The notes under the pieces: generated by a model | The model's database searches: none | Seen by the model: only the letters and a program-made list of their open reading frames with translations | Told to the model about the DNA's origin: nothing | Shown here: positions 35,889 to 45,383 of the stretch, one piece after another | Position numbering within the stretch: the stretch's first letter is position 1 | Layout of the letters: every line of letters starts with the position of its first letter | Origin: Microbaculum marinum | Lineage (GTDB): Bacteria; Pseudomonadota; Alphaproteobacteria; Rhizobiales; Tepidamorphaceae | Length of the DNA: 64,000 bases | Direction: 5' to 3' (one strand) | NCBI RefSeq assembly: GCF_042646165.1 | Contig: NZ_JBHRTC010000003.1 | Translations under genes and position numbers: made by a program

Positions 35889-36761
35889 TCAGGCGGCGTC
35901 CCGCTTCTCGCCGACGAAGGCGCGCCGGATATGGGCGGCAAGCTCGTCAACGGCACGGTCGGTGTCGCCGGACCGCACGAACAGGCCGATCGAGAAGTTC
36001 GGCAGCTGGGGCAGGCCGGCGTCGGGCGGCAGCACGCGCAGGTCGGGCGGCACGAAGGAGGCAAGCGAGGGCGTCACCGCCATGTCGGTGCGCACCGTCG
36101 TCATGGTCGCGTCGATATTGCCGTTCTCGAAGACCATGCGCCAGTCGACGCCCTCGTCCCGCAGCGCCTCGTGCACGGTCTGCCGGAACACGCAGGTCTC
36201 GCTGACGATCGACAGGGGCAGCGGCCGCTTGCGATGCGCGGTGCCGTTGCGGGCACCGATCCAGAGCAGGCGCTCGACGCCGAGGCATTCGCCGCGCGCG
36301 CTGTCGGCGCGCTCCTCGACGAGGGCGACGTCGACGTCGCCGCGATCGATGGCGGCACTCAGGTCGGGGGACGAGCCGCAGACGAGTTCGACATCGACAT
36401 TGGGATTTGCATCGGCGAAGGCCGGCAGGACGCGCGGCAGGCAGCTCGTCACCAGGTCGTGCGGAATCCCGAACCGCACCTTGCCGCGCACGGCGGCGCC
36501 GTTCATCTCGGAGAGGATCTCGTCGTTGATCTCCAGGAACCGCTTCGACAGACCCAGCAGCCGCTCGCCCTGCGGCGTCAGCTTCAGGCCACGTCGGTCG
36601 CGGTCGAACAGGGCGACCTGAAGCACGTCCTCAAGCCGCCGGATCTGCTGGCTGACCGCGCCCTGGGTCAGCGCCAGCCGGTCGGCGGCTACCGTCATGT
36701 TGCGGCAGCCGGCAACCGTCACGAAGGTGCGCACCAGCGCGGTGTCGAGATTCCTGATCAT
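35889..36761 (-). CDS. LysR-family transcriptional regulator
   Basis: 290-residue LysR regulator. The N-terminal helix-turn-helix is RNMTVAADRLALTQGAVSQQIRRLE, split here as RNMTVAADRLALTQGAVSQQ and its continuation, at about residues 20-44. The effector domain starts near residue 90 (GKVRFGIPHDLV). The sequence resembles the LrhA/PecT branch more than amino-acid regulators, but this is impressionistic. It is transcribed in the same direction as gpsA and EVE and lies between them. A dyad suited to autoregulation is just upstream. The target genes are not evident. Confidence 0.88.
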   Translation of the reverse strand: MIRNLDTALVRTFVTVAGCRNMTVAADRLALTQGAVSQQIRRLEDVLQVALFDRDRRGLKLTPQGERLLGLSKRFLEINDEILSEMNGAAVRGKVRFGIPHDLVTSCLPRVLPAFADANPNVDVELVCGSSPDLSAAIDRGDVDVALVEERADSARGECLGVERLLWIGARNGTAHRKRPLPLSIVSETCVFRQTVHEALRDEGVDWRMVFENGNIDATMTTVRTDMAVTPSLASFVPPDLRVLPPDAGLPQLPNFSIGLFVRSGDTDRAVDELAAHIRRAFVGEKRDAA

Positions 36762-36800
36762 GGCGGATCACTATTAGACCCGCTAATTCTCCCGGTCCAG

Positions 36801-36821
36801 CCTATTTGCTATCATAATAGG
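36801..36821. promoter_or_regulatory. LysR-type dyad upstream of lysR
   Basis: CCTATT-N9-AATAGG is a perfect 6-bp dyad in an A/T-rich patch 40 bp upstream of the lysR start. It contains a centred T-N11-A, the general LysR box. It sits between the lysR start and the end of gpsA, so autoregulation is the simplest reading. Confidence 0.45.
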
Positions 36822-36852
36822 TATCGAATCCGCTCATGGCTGCGCCGATCGG

Positions 36853-37832
36853 CTATTCCTCGGACCTGAACGGCCGCGACAGCAGGCCCTCGATCGCCGC
36901 ATCTACCGGCAGCCTGCCGGCGACCACCGCGGCGACGGCCTCGCAGATCGGCATCTCGATGCCGAGCGCGCGTGCCCGGCCGACGACGGCGGCAGCGGTC
37001 CAGACGCCCTCGGTCACTGGCCGGCGCGGCCCCAGCAGCTCGTCGACGGACTCGCCGCGGCCGAGCGCCACTCCGAACGAATAGTTGCGCGACTGCGCGC
37101 TGGTCGCCGTCAGCACGAGGTCGCCGAGGCCGGACAGGCCTGCCAGCGTTTCGGGCCTGGCGCCGAGCGCCCGGCCGAGCCGGGTCAGTTCGGCGAAGGA
37201 CCGCGCCACCAGCGCCGCCTGGGCGCTCGCGCCCAGCGCCTTGCCGACGACGACGCCGCAGGCGATCGCCAGGACGTTCTTGACCGCGCCGCCAACCTGC
37301 ACGCCGATCAGGTCGCCGGAGCGGTAGGGCCGGAAGGTGTTGTGCCCGATCGCCTCGACGAGGGCCGAACAGAGATCGTCGTCGGCGCAGGCCAGCGTCA
37401 CGGCGGTCGGCAGGCCGTGGGCGACGTCCTCGGCGAAGCTCGGCCCCGACAGGATGCCGACGACCGCCTGCGGCAGCACCTCGGCGACGACGTCGGACAT
37501 GAAGGCGCCGCTGCCGCGCTCGAATCCCTTGGCGGCAACCACGACCGGACGGCCCTCGGGCAACGCCTCAGCCATGTCCGCCGCCGTGCCGCGCACCGAC
37601 TGCGCCGGCACGGCCAGGATGATCGCGTCCATCGCGCAGACCCGGTCGAGCGAGCGGGTGGCGGCGATGGCGTCGTCGAGTGCGATGCCGGGAAGCCTGA
37701 GGCGGTTCTCGTGATGACGGTTGATGTCGTCGACGGTCCTGGCGTCGCGGCCCCAGATCAGGACCTCGCGGCCGGCCCGCGCNNNNNNNNNNNNNNNNNN
37801 NNNNNGGTGGATACGGTCCGGAGCACGGCCAT
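36853..37832 (-). CDS. gpsA: glycerol-3-phosphate dehydrogenase [NAD(P)+], interrupted by an assembly gap
   Basis: Makes sn-glycerol-3-phosphate for phospholipid synthesis. The start ATG at 37832 gives MAVLRTVST, then 23 N cover the place where the NAD-binding GxGxxG should be. The frame resumes with ARAGREVLIWGRDARTVDDI. Later motifs are intact: SGPSFAEDVAHGLPTAV, GVQVGGAVKNVLAIACG with the catalytic Lys, and GDLVLTATSAQSRNYSFG. The two sides are not in the same frame across 23 bases, so the N-run is not the true gap length. I regard the gene as whole in the organism. It overlaps the tsaD stop as TGATG. Confidence 0.92.
37783..37805. other. run of 23 N inside gpsA
   Basis: Unknown bases replace the glycine-rich start of gpsA. 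The flanking gpsA frames do not agree if 23 is taken as the real length. Confidence 0.99.
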
Positions 37833-38872
37833 CACGCCGCGTCCATCTCGTCGAGCGGCCAGCGCGCCCGCGCCGGGGCGTCGAGCGTGTCGGATCTGCC
37901 GAGCGCCAGCCGTTCGCAGCCCGCCCAGGCGACCATCGCCGCGTTGTCGCCGCACAGCCGGAGGGGCGGCGCCACCAGCGTTGCGCCGTAGTGCCCGGCG
38001 AGTCCTTCGAGGCGCCCGCGCACCGCGGCGTTGGCGGCAACGCCGCCGGCGACGACCAGGGTCGGCGCGTCGCCCGAGCCGGCGACGAACCGCTCCAGGG
38101 CCGAACGCGTCCGGTCCGCCAGCGAATCGGTGACGGCGGCCTGGAACGAGGCGCACAGGTCGGCGACGTCGCCGTCGCTCAGCGGCGCCAGCTTCTGCGC
38201 CTCCAGCCGCACCGCCGTCTTCAATCCGGAAAAGGAGAAGTCGCAGCCCGGCCGCCCGGCCATCGGCCGGGGAAACGCGAAGCGTTGCGGATCGCCGCCG
38301 GCAGCGATGCGCTCCACCTCCGGGCCGCCCGGCCAGCCGAGACCGAGCATCTTGGCGACCTTGTCGAACGCCTCGCCGACCGCATCGTCGACGGTCGTTC
38401 CCCAGCGCTCGTAGGTGCCCACGCCGCGCACCGCAACGATCTGGGTGTGGCCGCCGGTGACGAGGAGCAGCAGGTAGGGGAAACCGATTCCGTCGCTCAG
38501 CCGCGCGGTCAGCGCGTGCGCCTCCAGATGGTTCACCGCCACGAACGGCTTGCCGGCCGCCGCCGCGATCGCCTTGCCGGTCATCAGTCCGACGAGCAGC
38601 CCGCCGATCAGCCCCGGGCCGGCGGTCGCGGCGATGCCGTCGAGATCGGCTGCCGCGATGCCGGGCTCCCGCAGCGCCCGGGCGATCAGGGAGTCGAGCG
38701 CCTCGACGTGGGCACGCGCGGCGATCTCGGGGACGACGCCGCCGAACGGGGCGTGCTCGGCAAGCTGGCTGAGGACGACGTTGGAGAGGATGACGCCCGA
38801 GCCGTCGGCGCGGCGCTCCACCACCGCGGCCGCGGTCTCGTCGCAACTCGTCTCGATACCAAGTACCCGCAC
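37832..38872 (-). CDS. tsaD: tRNA threonylcarbamoyladenosine transferase TsaD
   Basis: 346-residue ASKHA-fold protein that transfers the threonylcarbamoyl group to A37 of ANN-reading tRNAs with TsaB and TsaE. It opens with MRVLGIETSCDETAAAVVE. The metal-binding HLEAH (NHLEAHALTARL) and the nucleotide loops LLVTGGHTQIV and VAGGVAANAAVR are present. A GTG start is used. The stop overlaps the gpsA start. It is divergent from hemC with 114 bp between them, the usual alphaproteobacterial order. Confidence 0.95.
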   Translation of the reverse strand: MRVLGIETSCDETAAAVVERRADGSGVILSNVVLSQLAEHAPFGGVVPEIAARAHVEALDSLIARALREPGIAAADLDGIAATAGPGLIGGLLVGLMTGKAIAAAAGKPFVAVNHLEAHALTARLSDGIGFPYLLLLVTGGHTQIVAVRGVGTYERWGTTVDDAVGEAFDKVAKMLGLGWPGGPEVERIAAGGDPQRFAFPRPMAGRPGCDFSFSGLKTAVRLEAQKLAPLSDGDVADLCASFQAAVTDSLADRTRSALERFVAGSGDAPTLVVAGGVAANAAVRGRLEGLAGHYGATLVAPPLRLCGDNAAMVAWAGCERLALGRSDTLDAPARARWPLDEMDAA

Positions 38873-38986
38873 GTCGTGTTCCGGTCCCGTTTCGACCCTC
38901 AGGCCGTTTTCAATCGCATGTGCCCATCTCTATAGTCGCCCCCGGCCGCACCTGTCATCCACAGCCGTCATCCAGAAGGATCCGTC

Positions 38987-39925
38987 TTGTCCGACATGCC
39001 GATTCGCATCGCCACCCGCGGAAGCCCGCTCGCGCTCGCCCAGGCCGAGGAGGTCGCCGCCCGGCTGCGCGCCGCGCACGGCCTCGCGGAGAGCGACATC
39101 GCGGTCGTGGCGATGAAGACGACCGGCGACCGGATCCAGGACCGCACGCTCGCCGAGGCCGGCGGCAAGGGACTGTTCACCAAGGAGATCGAGGAGGCGC
39201 TGATCGACGGCCGCGCGGATCTCGCAGTCCATTCCGCCAAGGACGTGCCGACCTGGCTTCCGGACGGGCTGGTGCTGTCGGCCTTCCTGCCGCGCGAGGA
39301 CGTCCGCGACGCCTTCATCTGCCGCATCGCCGGATCGCTCGCCGAACTGCCGGCCGGCGCCATCGTCGGCACTGCATCGCTTCGCCGCCAGGCGCTGGTG
39401 CTGCGCGCCCGGCCGGACCTCGAGGTCGTGACGCTGCGGGGCAACGTGCAGACCCGGCTGCGCAAGCTCGAGGCGGGCACCGTGCACGCGACGCTGCTGG
39501 CGTTGGCCGGCCTGAAGCGGCTTCACGCGGAGGCGGAGGCAGCCGCGCTGTTCGACCCCCAGACGTTCCCGCCGGCGCTCGGCCAAGGCGCCATCGCCGT
39601 CGAGACGCGTGCGGACGACAGCCGGGTCAACGACCTGGTCGCCGCCATCAACCACGCCGACACCGCCGCGGCGCTGACGTGTGAACGGTCGTTCCTCGAC
39701 GTCCTCGACGGCTCCTGCCGGACGCCGATCGCCGGCCACGCCGCGGTCCATGACGGCAGATTGCGATTCGGCGGTCTGGTCATTAGCCACGACGGACAGA
39801 CGTCGTTCGCCGCCGAGCGCAGCGGCAGCGCGGCGGAGGCCGAGGCGCTCGGCCGCTCCGCCGCCCGGGAGATCATCGACAGCGCCGGCGAAGCGTTCCT
39901 CGCCACCCTCAGGGACGGCCATTGA
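38987..39925 (+). CDS. hemC: porphobilinogen deaminase (hydroxymethylbilane synthase)
   Basis: 312-residue enzyme that joins four porphobilinogen units into hydroxymethylbilane for heme and other tetrapyrroles. The TTG start is favoured by AAGGA eight bases upstream. The N-terminus IRIATRGSPLALAQAEEV, the substrate loop HSAKDVPTWLPDGL and the cofactor-binding C244 in DGSCRTPIAG are all present. Its stop overlaps the hemD start by 4 bp (TTGA), so the two are translationally coupled. Confidence 0.96.
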   Translation: MSDMPIRIATRGSPLALAQAEEVAARLRAAHGLAESDIAVVAMKTTGDRIQDRTLAEAGGKGLFTKEIEEALIDGRADLAVHSAKDVPTWLPDGLVLSAFLPREDVRDAFICRIAGSLAELPAGAIVGTASLRRQALVLRARPDLEVVTLRGNVQTRLRKLEAGTVHATLLALAGLKRLHAEAEAAALFDPQTFPPALGQGAIAVETRADDSRVNDLVAAINHADTAAALTCERSFLDVLDGSCRTPIAGHAAVHDGRLRFGGLVISHDGQTSFAAERSGSAAEAEALGRSAAREIIDSAGEAFLATLRDGH

Positions 39926-40671
39926 CGGTCCTCGTCACGCGCCCGGCCGCAGACGCGCGGCGCACGATCGGAAAACTCGCCCGGATGGGCATCGATGCCA
40001 TCGCCGCGCCGGCCCTCGACATCGTGCCGGTCGACCGCTTCGAGGTTGCGGAACGTCCCGCGGCGCTGCTGCTGACCAGCGCCAACGCCGTCGCCGCAAT
40101 CGCCGCCAGGCCGGACCTGGACCGACTCAGGCAGGTACCGACATTCGCCGTCGGCGACCGCACGGCGGACGCCGCCCGTCAGGCCGGTTTCAGGGACGTG
40201 CGGTCGGCCGGGGGCGACGCTGGCGATCTCGCAGCGCTGGTGCGCCTGACACTGGAAGCGGGGGGGCGGGAACCGGGGCGCGGGCCGGTCGTTTACCTGA
40301 GCGGCCGCGATGTCAGCGCGGATCTGGACGAAGACCTGAGGAGGGCGGGGTATCGGTGCGAGCGCGTGGTGGTATACGAGGCGCGGCCCGCCGCCGACCT
40401 TCCCGATGCGGTGAAAGCAGCGATCTCCCAGGGCATGGTCAGCGCCATCCTTTTCCATTCCGCCCGCAGCGCGCTGGCGTTCGGAGCCATCACGGAGCGG
40501 ACCGGCCTGTCGGCACGGCTTGCTCGGGTTCCCGCCGTGGTGCTGTCGGAGGGAGTCCGCACGGCGGCCGCCTCCTGCGGTTTCATGGTAGTCGCGGTGG
40601 CCGAGGCACCGAACGAGCGGGCTCTGCTGGCGGCCCTTGAGGGTTTGGTTAAGGCTCGTCGGCAACAGTGA
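39922..40671 (+). CDS. hemD: uroporphyrinogen-III synthase
   Basis: 249-residue enzyme that closes hydroxymethylbilane into uroporphyrinogen III with inversion of ring D. The family diverges strongly. The sequence shows the recognisable start MTVLVTRPAADARRT, LLLTSANAVAAIAARP, the hinge VVYLSGRD and the late FHSARSALAF. A TTG start overlaps the hemC stop. Position directly after hemC and before the Mic60-like gene supports the assignment. Confidence 0.92.
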   Translation: MTVLVTRPAADARRTIGKLARMGIDAIAAPALDIVPVDRFEVAERPAALLLTSANAVAAIAARPDLDRLRQVPTFAVGDRTADAARQAGFRDVRSAGGDAGDLAALVRLTLEAGGREPGRGPVVYLSGRDVSADLDEDLRRAGYRCERVVVYEARPAADLPDAVKAAISQGMVSAILFHSARSALAFGAITERTGLSARLARVPAVVLSEGVRTAAASCGFMVVAVAEAPNERALLAALEGLVKARRQQ

Positions 40672-40782
40672 GACGCTTCGTCTCGCAACAGCAAAACGAA
40701 AACGTGTATAACCCTAGGACGTGACCTCGGGATTGACGGGGAGCCTCCAGCGCCGGTTGGCAGGAATGGCAGTGGCTAGATC

Positions 40783-42929
40783 ATGAGCAATGGCGACGAC
40801 GATCCGAAAGCCGCAGGGGCGGGATCCGACAGGAACACGGATAGCGGGAAAAGCGTGCCCAAGTCCGGCAGTCGCAAGCGCCGCGCCGTCCGACCTCCCA
40901 CAATAGCGGGAACGGCGACGGAACTCTCCCGGTCGGGATCGAAGGCCGGCACCGGCGCGTCCGCTTCTCCGACCGGCGCCGCATCCCCCGAAGACACCGC
41001 CGGCAAGACGGCCGATCCGGTGGCCGGTTCGAAGGAGACCGCCGCGCCGGCGGCCGCAAGCGTGCCGGCTTCCGGCGCGGCGGCTGCGGGNNNNNNNNNN
41101 NNNNNNNNNNNNNNNNNNCATCCCCGGGGCCAGCCGCCCCGGCAGCCGCTTCGTCCGGCGCCGGCTCGCCCAAGACCGCATCGTCGGCGACGGGCACCAC
41201 CTCGCAAGCAGCATCCGGGTCCGGCGCGGCCAAGGAGGCCCCATCGAAGGCACCCCTCAAGGAGGAGAAGCCGACCGATCGCGCCGCGAAGGAAACGCCT
41301 GCCAGAGCATCGGCCACGTCGAAGCCCGCATCCGCGGTACCTTCCGCCGCCGGTACCAAGCCCTCGGCATCGACAGCGGGCGCAAAGCCGGGCTCCGCGG
41401 GGACGGGCGAAGCGGGGACTGGCGGGACCGGCGGCGCCGGCAAGCGGCCGCCGGGCCCCGGCGGAAACGGCCCGTCCGGTCAGGGGGGAGGATCGGACAA
41501 CGGCAACGGCTCCGGCGAGACGCCGATCCCGACCGCCCGGCGGGCAAGCCTGATCGGCGCCGGCCTGGTCGGGGCGCTGATCGCGCTCGGCATCTATCTG
41601 GGTCTCTATTACGGCGGCATCCTGCCGCGCGACCAGAGCACGGTGATGGACGCCGTCGTGGTCCAGTCGCAGGAACTCGGACGGCGCATCGCGACGCTGG
41701 AATCGAGCGCCGCGCGCGACGCCAAGCGCGATCTCGGCAAGGAAGTGAACGACATCCAGTCGGCGCTCAAGGAGCTCGGCTCAGACCCGAAGAATGCGCT
41801 GGTCCGGCGCGTCCGCGACCTCGAGGCCTCGCTCGGCACGCTGACGGGCACCGGCGACGACGCAGCCGGGCCTTCCCTCGATTCCCGGGTGGCGGCTCTC
41901 GAGGAGAAGCTGGAAGGCGCAGGAGGAGCGGCTTCCGGCGACGCCGAGACGCTGCTGTCCGACCTTGCCCGGCGCGTCGAAGCGCTGGAAACGCGCCCGG
42001 CCGCGACAGGCGCTGACGGGACGCCGCCGGACACGCCCGCACCGATCGCCGCGCTGTCGGACCGCATGGCGGCACTGGACAAGCAGTTGCAGCAGACGGC
42101 GGACCAGGTGGCTGCGCTGGCGAAGTCGGGGTCCGCTGCGACCGACGAGACGCTTGCGCGGCTCGAGTCCGAACTGACGGCGATGCGCGACGAACTGGAC
42201 AAGCTGAGCGGCACCGTCAGCCAGTCCGCCACGACCGTCGACGACAAGCTTGCAGCGTTCCGCACATCGATCGAGGAACGCGACGCAAATGCCGCGCAGG
42301 AGGCCGCCCGCACGGCTGCCGGCGCGCTTGCGCTGACGGGGCTGGCAAAGGCGGTCGACAGCGGCGCTCCCTATACGGCGGAACTGGACGTGCTGCGTCC
42401 GCTGGTCGGCGACAGCGCCGACCTGGCCGTCCTGGCGGACCACGCCGCCGCGGGCGTGCCTGATGCGCAGACGCTCGCGACCCGGTTCGACGCCGTGTCG
42501 GACGAGATCCTGTCGGCGGGAGCGGACTCTCAGACGGGACTGGTCGGCTCGCTGATGACGAGCGCCAGGTCGCTGGTCCGGGTCCGGCCGACCGGCGAGG
42601 CCGAAGGCGAGGGGCGCGGCGCGACCGTCGCCCGCATCGAGGCCGCCCTTCAGGCCGGCGAGCTGTCGGCGGCGGAGAGCGAATGGGCGTCGCTCGACGC
42701 GCCCGCGCTGCAGGCATCACAATCCTGGGCGGACGACCTGAAGGCGCGTATCGCCGTCGAGGGAGCGCTGGAGAAGATATCGTCGTCGCTGACCGCCTCC
42801 CTGTCGGAACCCGCGTCGACGCCTCCGGCCCAGTCCGGCAAGCCGGCGCCCGGCAAGGCGAACGCGAAGCCCGGCAACGGCAAGGCGAACGCGACCTCGT
42901 CGGCCGCACCGGAACCGGCGACGAACTGA
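40783..42929 (+). CDS. Mic60/mitofilin-like inner-membrane protein (COG4223), interrupted by an assembly gap
   Basis: Alphaproteobacterial relative of mitofilin. It shapes inner-membrane invaginations in species where it was studied. The N-terminal region is a long Ala/Ser/Gly/Pro-rich cytoplasmic tail, and 28 N interrupt it. A single membrane helix follows near 41550-41620 (SLIGAGLVGALIALGIYLGL). Then come long coiled-coil stretches (QSQELGRRIATLESSAARDA) and a C-terminal mitofilin domain rich in Ala/Leu. The parts before and after the N are in different frames if the gap is 28, so the true gap differs. It lies between hemD and a HemY-like gene, the known neighbourhood of bacterial Mic60. 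Confidence 0.85.
41091..41118. other. run of 28 N inside the Mic60-like gene
   Basis: Unknown bases in the low-complexity Ala/Pro-coding stretch, probably unresolved because the sequence is repetitive and GC-rich. The flanking frames disagree if 28 is the real length. Confidence 0.99.
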
Positions 42930-42951
42930 TCATCGAGCCAGAGGCAGGAGC

Positions 42952-45129
42952 ATGATCCGGGTAGCACTTTACATTCTCCTCGTCGGCGTCGTCGCCTTCG
43001 GCGCGGCGTGGCTCGCCGACCGGCCGGGCGACATCGTGCTCGACTGGCAGGGCTGGCACGTCGAGACGAGCCTGATGGTCGCCGCGGTCGCCGTGCTCGT
43101 CATATTCGTCGCGCTGATGATCGTGTGGACGCTGATCCGCTGGATCCTGCACGGCCCCGCGGCGATGTCGGGCTTCTTCCGGGAGCGGCGCCAGACCAAG
43201 GGCTACCGCGCCCTGTCGCGCGGCATGATCGCGGCCGCCGCCGGCGACGCCCGGCTGGCCCGCCATTCCGCCAAGGAGGCCGACAAGCTGCTGCGCGACG
43301 AGCCGCTGGCGCTCCTGCTCGACGCCCAGGCAGCGCAGCTGTCGGGCGACCGCAAGGCAGCGCGGAAGGCGTTCGAGACGATGGCCGAGCGGCCCGACAC
43401 CGAACTGCTCGGGCTGCGCGGACTGCTCATCGAGGCGCAGCGGGCGGGCGACGAGGAAACCGCCAGACTGTGCGTCGCGCGCGCCGCCGAGCGGGCGCCG
43501 GGCCTCGGCTGGGCGGCGAACGCGCTGCTCGAGCAGCAGACCCGCGAGGGCGACTGGCAGGCGGCGCTGGCGACGGTGGAACGCAATGCAGAGCACAGGC
43601 TGATCGACAAGAAGGCGGCGAAGCGCTCCCGCGCCGTGCTGATGACGGCGCAGGCGATAGAGGTCGAGGAGGCCGAACCCGAGCGCGCGCTGGCTCTGGC
43701 GCTGGAAGCCCACAAGCTGGCGCCGGAACTGGTGCCGGCTGCCGTCGTCGCCGGGCGGCTGTCGGCCGCCGCCGGCAACACCCGGCAGGTCACCCGGATT
43801 ATCGAGAAGACATGGCGGCAGTCGCCGCATCCCGATCTCGCCGAGGTCTACGCGCATGCGCGGCCCGGCGACTCCGCCCGCGACCGCCTGAAGCGCGCGC
43901 AGACGCTCCTGCAGAAGATGCCCAACAACGAGGAGGGCCGCATCGCGGTGGCCGTCGCCGCGATCGAGGCGCGCGACTGGAAGGAAGCGCGCAAGGCCGT
44001 CGAGCCGCTGACCCGTTCGGCGCCGAGCCAGCGCATCTGCATGCTGATGGCCGACATCGAGGAGGGCGAGACCGGCGACGCCGGCAAGGTCCGCGAATGG
44101 CTCGCCCGCGCCGTGCGCGCGCCGCGCGATCCCGCCTGGACCGCCGACGGCTACATCGCCGCCGAGTGGGCGCCGGTGTCGCCGATCACCGGCCAACTGG
44201 ATGCCTTCGAATGGAAGGTGCCGGTCGAGGCGCTGACAGCGCCCGGGCAGGACGAACCGGACACGCCGGCCGAGGCCATCGACGCGCCGCGGGCGATGAT
44301 CGAAGTGACGCCGCAGCCGGCGACACGGGCGCCGACGGGGGCCGCGGCTCCCCAGGCAAGTCCCGCCCCTGCAACCCCGGCACCCGCGAGCCCGGCACCT
44401 GCAAGCGCGGCCACTGGCAGCATGTCCCCTGGTAGCGCGCCGACCGGTAGCCCGGCCCCTGCCGGACCGGCGGCCGCGACGACCGCGCCGGCCGGACCGG
44501 AGGCTAACAAACCGGCGCCGGCGCCAGCGGAAACACCGAAGACGGTAGCCCCGGAACCCGACGCCAAGACGCCCAAGATCGAGAAGACTGAAACGGCGAA
44601 GACCGGTTCCGCGCCGGCGGCCGGCGCCGCGGCGGCTGCGGCCACGGGTCCCGCGCCGCCCGTCGCGCCGGCAAGCCCGGCCAGGTCCTCCGCGGAGAAG
44701 GCATCGGATACCGGCACGCCGGGCGCGGCCGCCGCTCCCGGCTCCGCCTCGGATGCGCCCCGGAAGACGCCGGAGACCGAGGCCAGATCCGCGCCCGTAC
44801 CGGAGAAGACACCACCGCAGAAGGCGTCACCGGAGCAAACGGGACCTGAGAAGACGGGGCCTGAGAAGACGGGGCCTGAGAAGACGGGCCCTCAGCGGAC
44901 CGGTACCGAGAAGAGCGAGACCGGGGCGACGCGGCCGGACAGGTCCGGAAAGCCTGAGGCGCCCGTCCCGGTGGGCGCCGATGCCACGCCGGAGCCGGGC
45001 GGCGACCGGTCCGCCGAGGAGCATCGCGATGCTGTGCCGATGGCGTTCGACCGCCCTCCGGACGATCCCGGCCCGGTCCCGGACGACGAGGACACCGACA
45101 AGCCGAAGCGGCGCTTCGGGCTTTTCTAG
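42952..45129 (+). CDS. hemY: HemY-like protein with TPR repeats and long disordered tail
   Basis: 725-residue inner-membrane protein. AGGAGC precedes the ATG. Two N-terminal helices (about residues 3-20 and 40-66) and the family segment RRQTKGYRALSRGMIAAAAG define HemY_N, followed by TPR-like helices to about residue 440. From residue 440 to the end the protein is an Ala/Pro/Thr/Glu-rich disordered tail with five tandem copies of a GPEKT-like pentapeptide. The family sits in heme clusters, but its biochemical role is not established. It is not the protoporphyrinogen oxidase also called HemY. It follows the Mic60-like gene after 22 bp. Confidence 0.87.
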   Translation: MIRVALYILLVGVVAFGAAWLADRPGDIVLDWQGWHVETSLMVAAVAVLVIFVALMIVWTLIRWILHGPAAMSGFFRERRQTKGYRALSRGMIAAAAGDARLARHSAKEADKLLRDEPLALLLDAQAAQLSGDRKAARKAFETMAERPDTELLGLRGLLIEAQRAGDEETARLCVARAAERAPGLGWAANALLEQQTREGDWQAALATVERNAEHRLIDKKAAKRSRAVLMTAQAIEVEEAEPERALALALEAHKLAPELVPAAVVAGRLSAAAGNTRQVTRIIEKTWRQSPHPDLAEVYAHARPGDSARDRLKRAQTLLQKMPNNEEGRIAVAVAAIEARDWKEARKAVEPLTRSAPSQRICMLMADIEEGETGDAGKVREWLARAVRAPRDPAWTADGYIAAEWAPVSPITGQLDAFEWKVPVEALTAPGQDEPDTPAEAIDAPRAMIEVTPQPATRAPTGAAAPQASPAPATPAPASPAPASAATGSMSPGSAPTGSPAPAGPAAATTAPAGPEANKPAPAPAETPKTVAPEPDAKTPKIEKTETAKTGSAPAAGAAAAAATGPAPPVAPASPARSSAEKASDTGTPGAAAAPGSASDAPRKTPETEARSAPVPEKTPPQKASPEQTGPEKTGPEKTGPEKTGPQRTGTEKSETGATRPDRSGKPEAPVPVGADATPEPGGDRSAEEHRDAVPMAFDRPPDDPGPVPDDEDTDKPKRRFGLF
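44829..44903 (+). repeat. 15-bp tandem repeat coding for GPEKT-like pentapeptides
   Basis: Five 15-bp units lie within the HemY-like tail. The central three (44844-44888) are almost identical (CCTGAGAAGACGGGG phase) and the outer two are degenerate. The reading frame is kept. Such a short tandem array can change copy number without disrupting the protein. Confidence 0.85.
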
Positions 45130-45219
45130 CCGCCGCCGCCGGCCGCCGGGAGCCCGTGCATCCGGACTTCGTTAGCGCTTGAAAAGCATCGCCCGCATCA
45201 CTATTGATGCGCTCAGGTT

Positions 45220-45295
45220 GCCGCCATAGCTCAGTTGGTAGAGCGGCGCATTCGTAATGCGTAGGTCGGGTGTTCGAGTCACCCTGGCGGCACCA
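45220..45295 (+). tRNA. tRNA-Thr (anticodon CGT)
   Basis: 76-nt tRNA with encoded CCA. Acceptor arms GCCGCCA (45220-45226) and TGGCGGC (45285-45291) pair perfectly. The D arm is AGCTCAGTTGGTAGAGC. The anticodon arm GCGCA-TTCGTAA-TGCGT places CGT at positions 34-36, reading ACG codons for threonine. The T arm is CGGGTGTTCGAGTCACCCT. It stands alone between the HemY-like gene and the flavin reductase. Confidence 0.97.
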
Positions 45296-45383
45296 TTTCA
45301 CTTTCCCGTCGCGTCCGTTGAGAAGTCCACCGCCTGAAGAGGCGTCCGCCGCGCGCGTCGGACGGCAGGTGCGGTCCCTGCCC

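Noticed and set aside
36853..37832. gpsA as a pseudogene
   Set aside because: The only break coincides with the N-run; all motifs on both sides are intact.
42952..45129. Protoporphyrinogen oxidase HemY
   Set aside because: The protein has HemY_N and TPR features and no FAD-binding motif.
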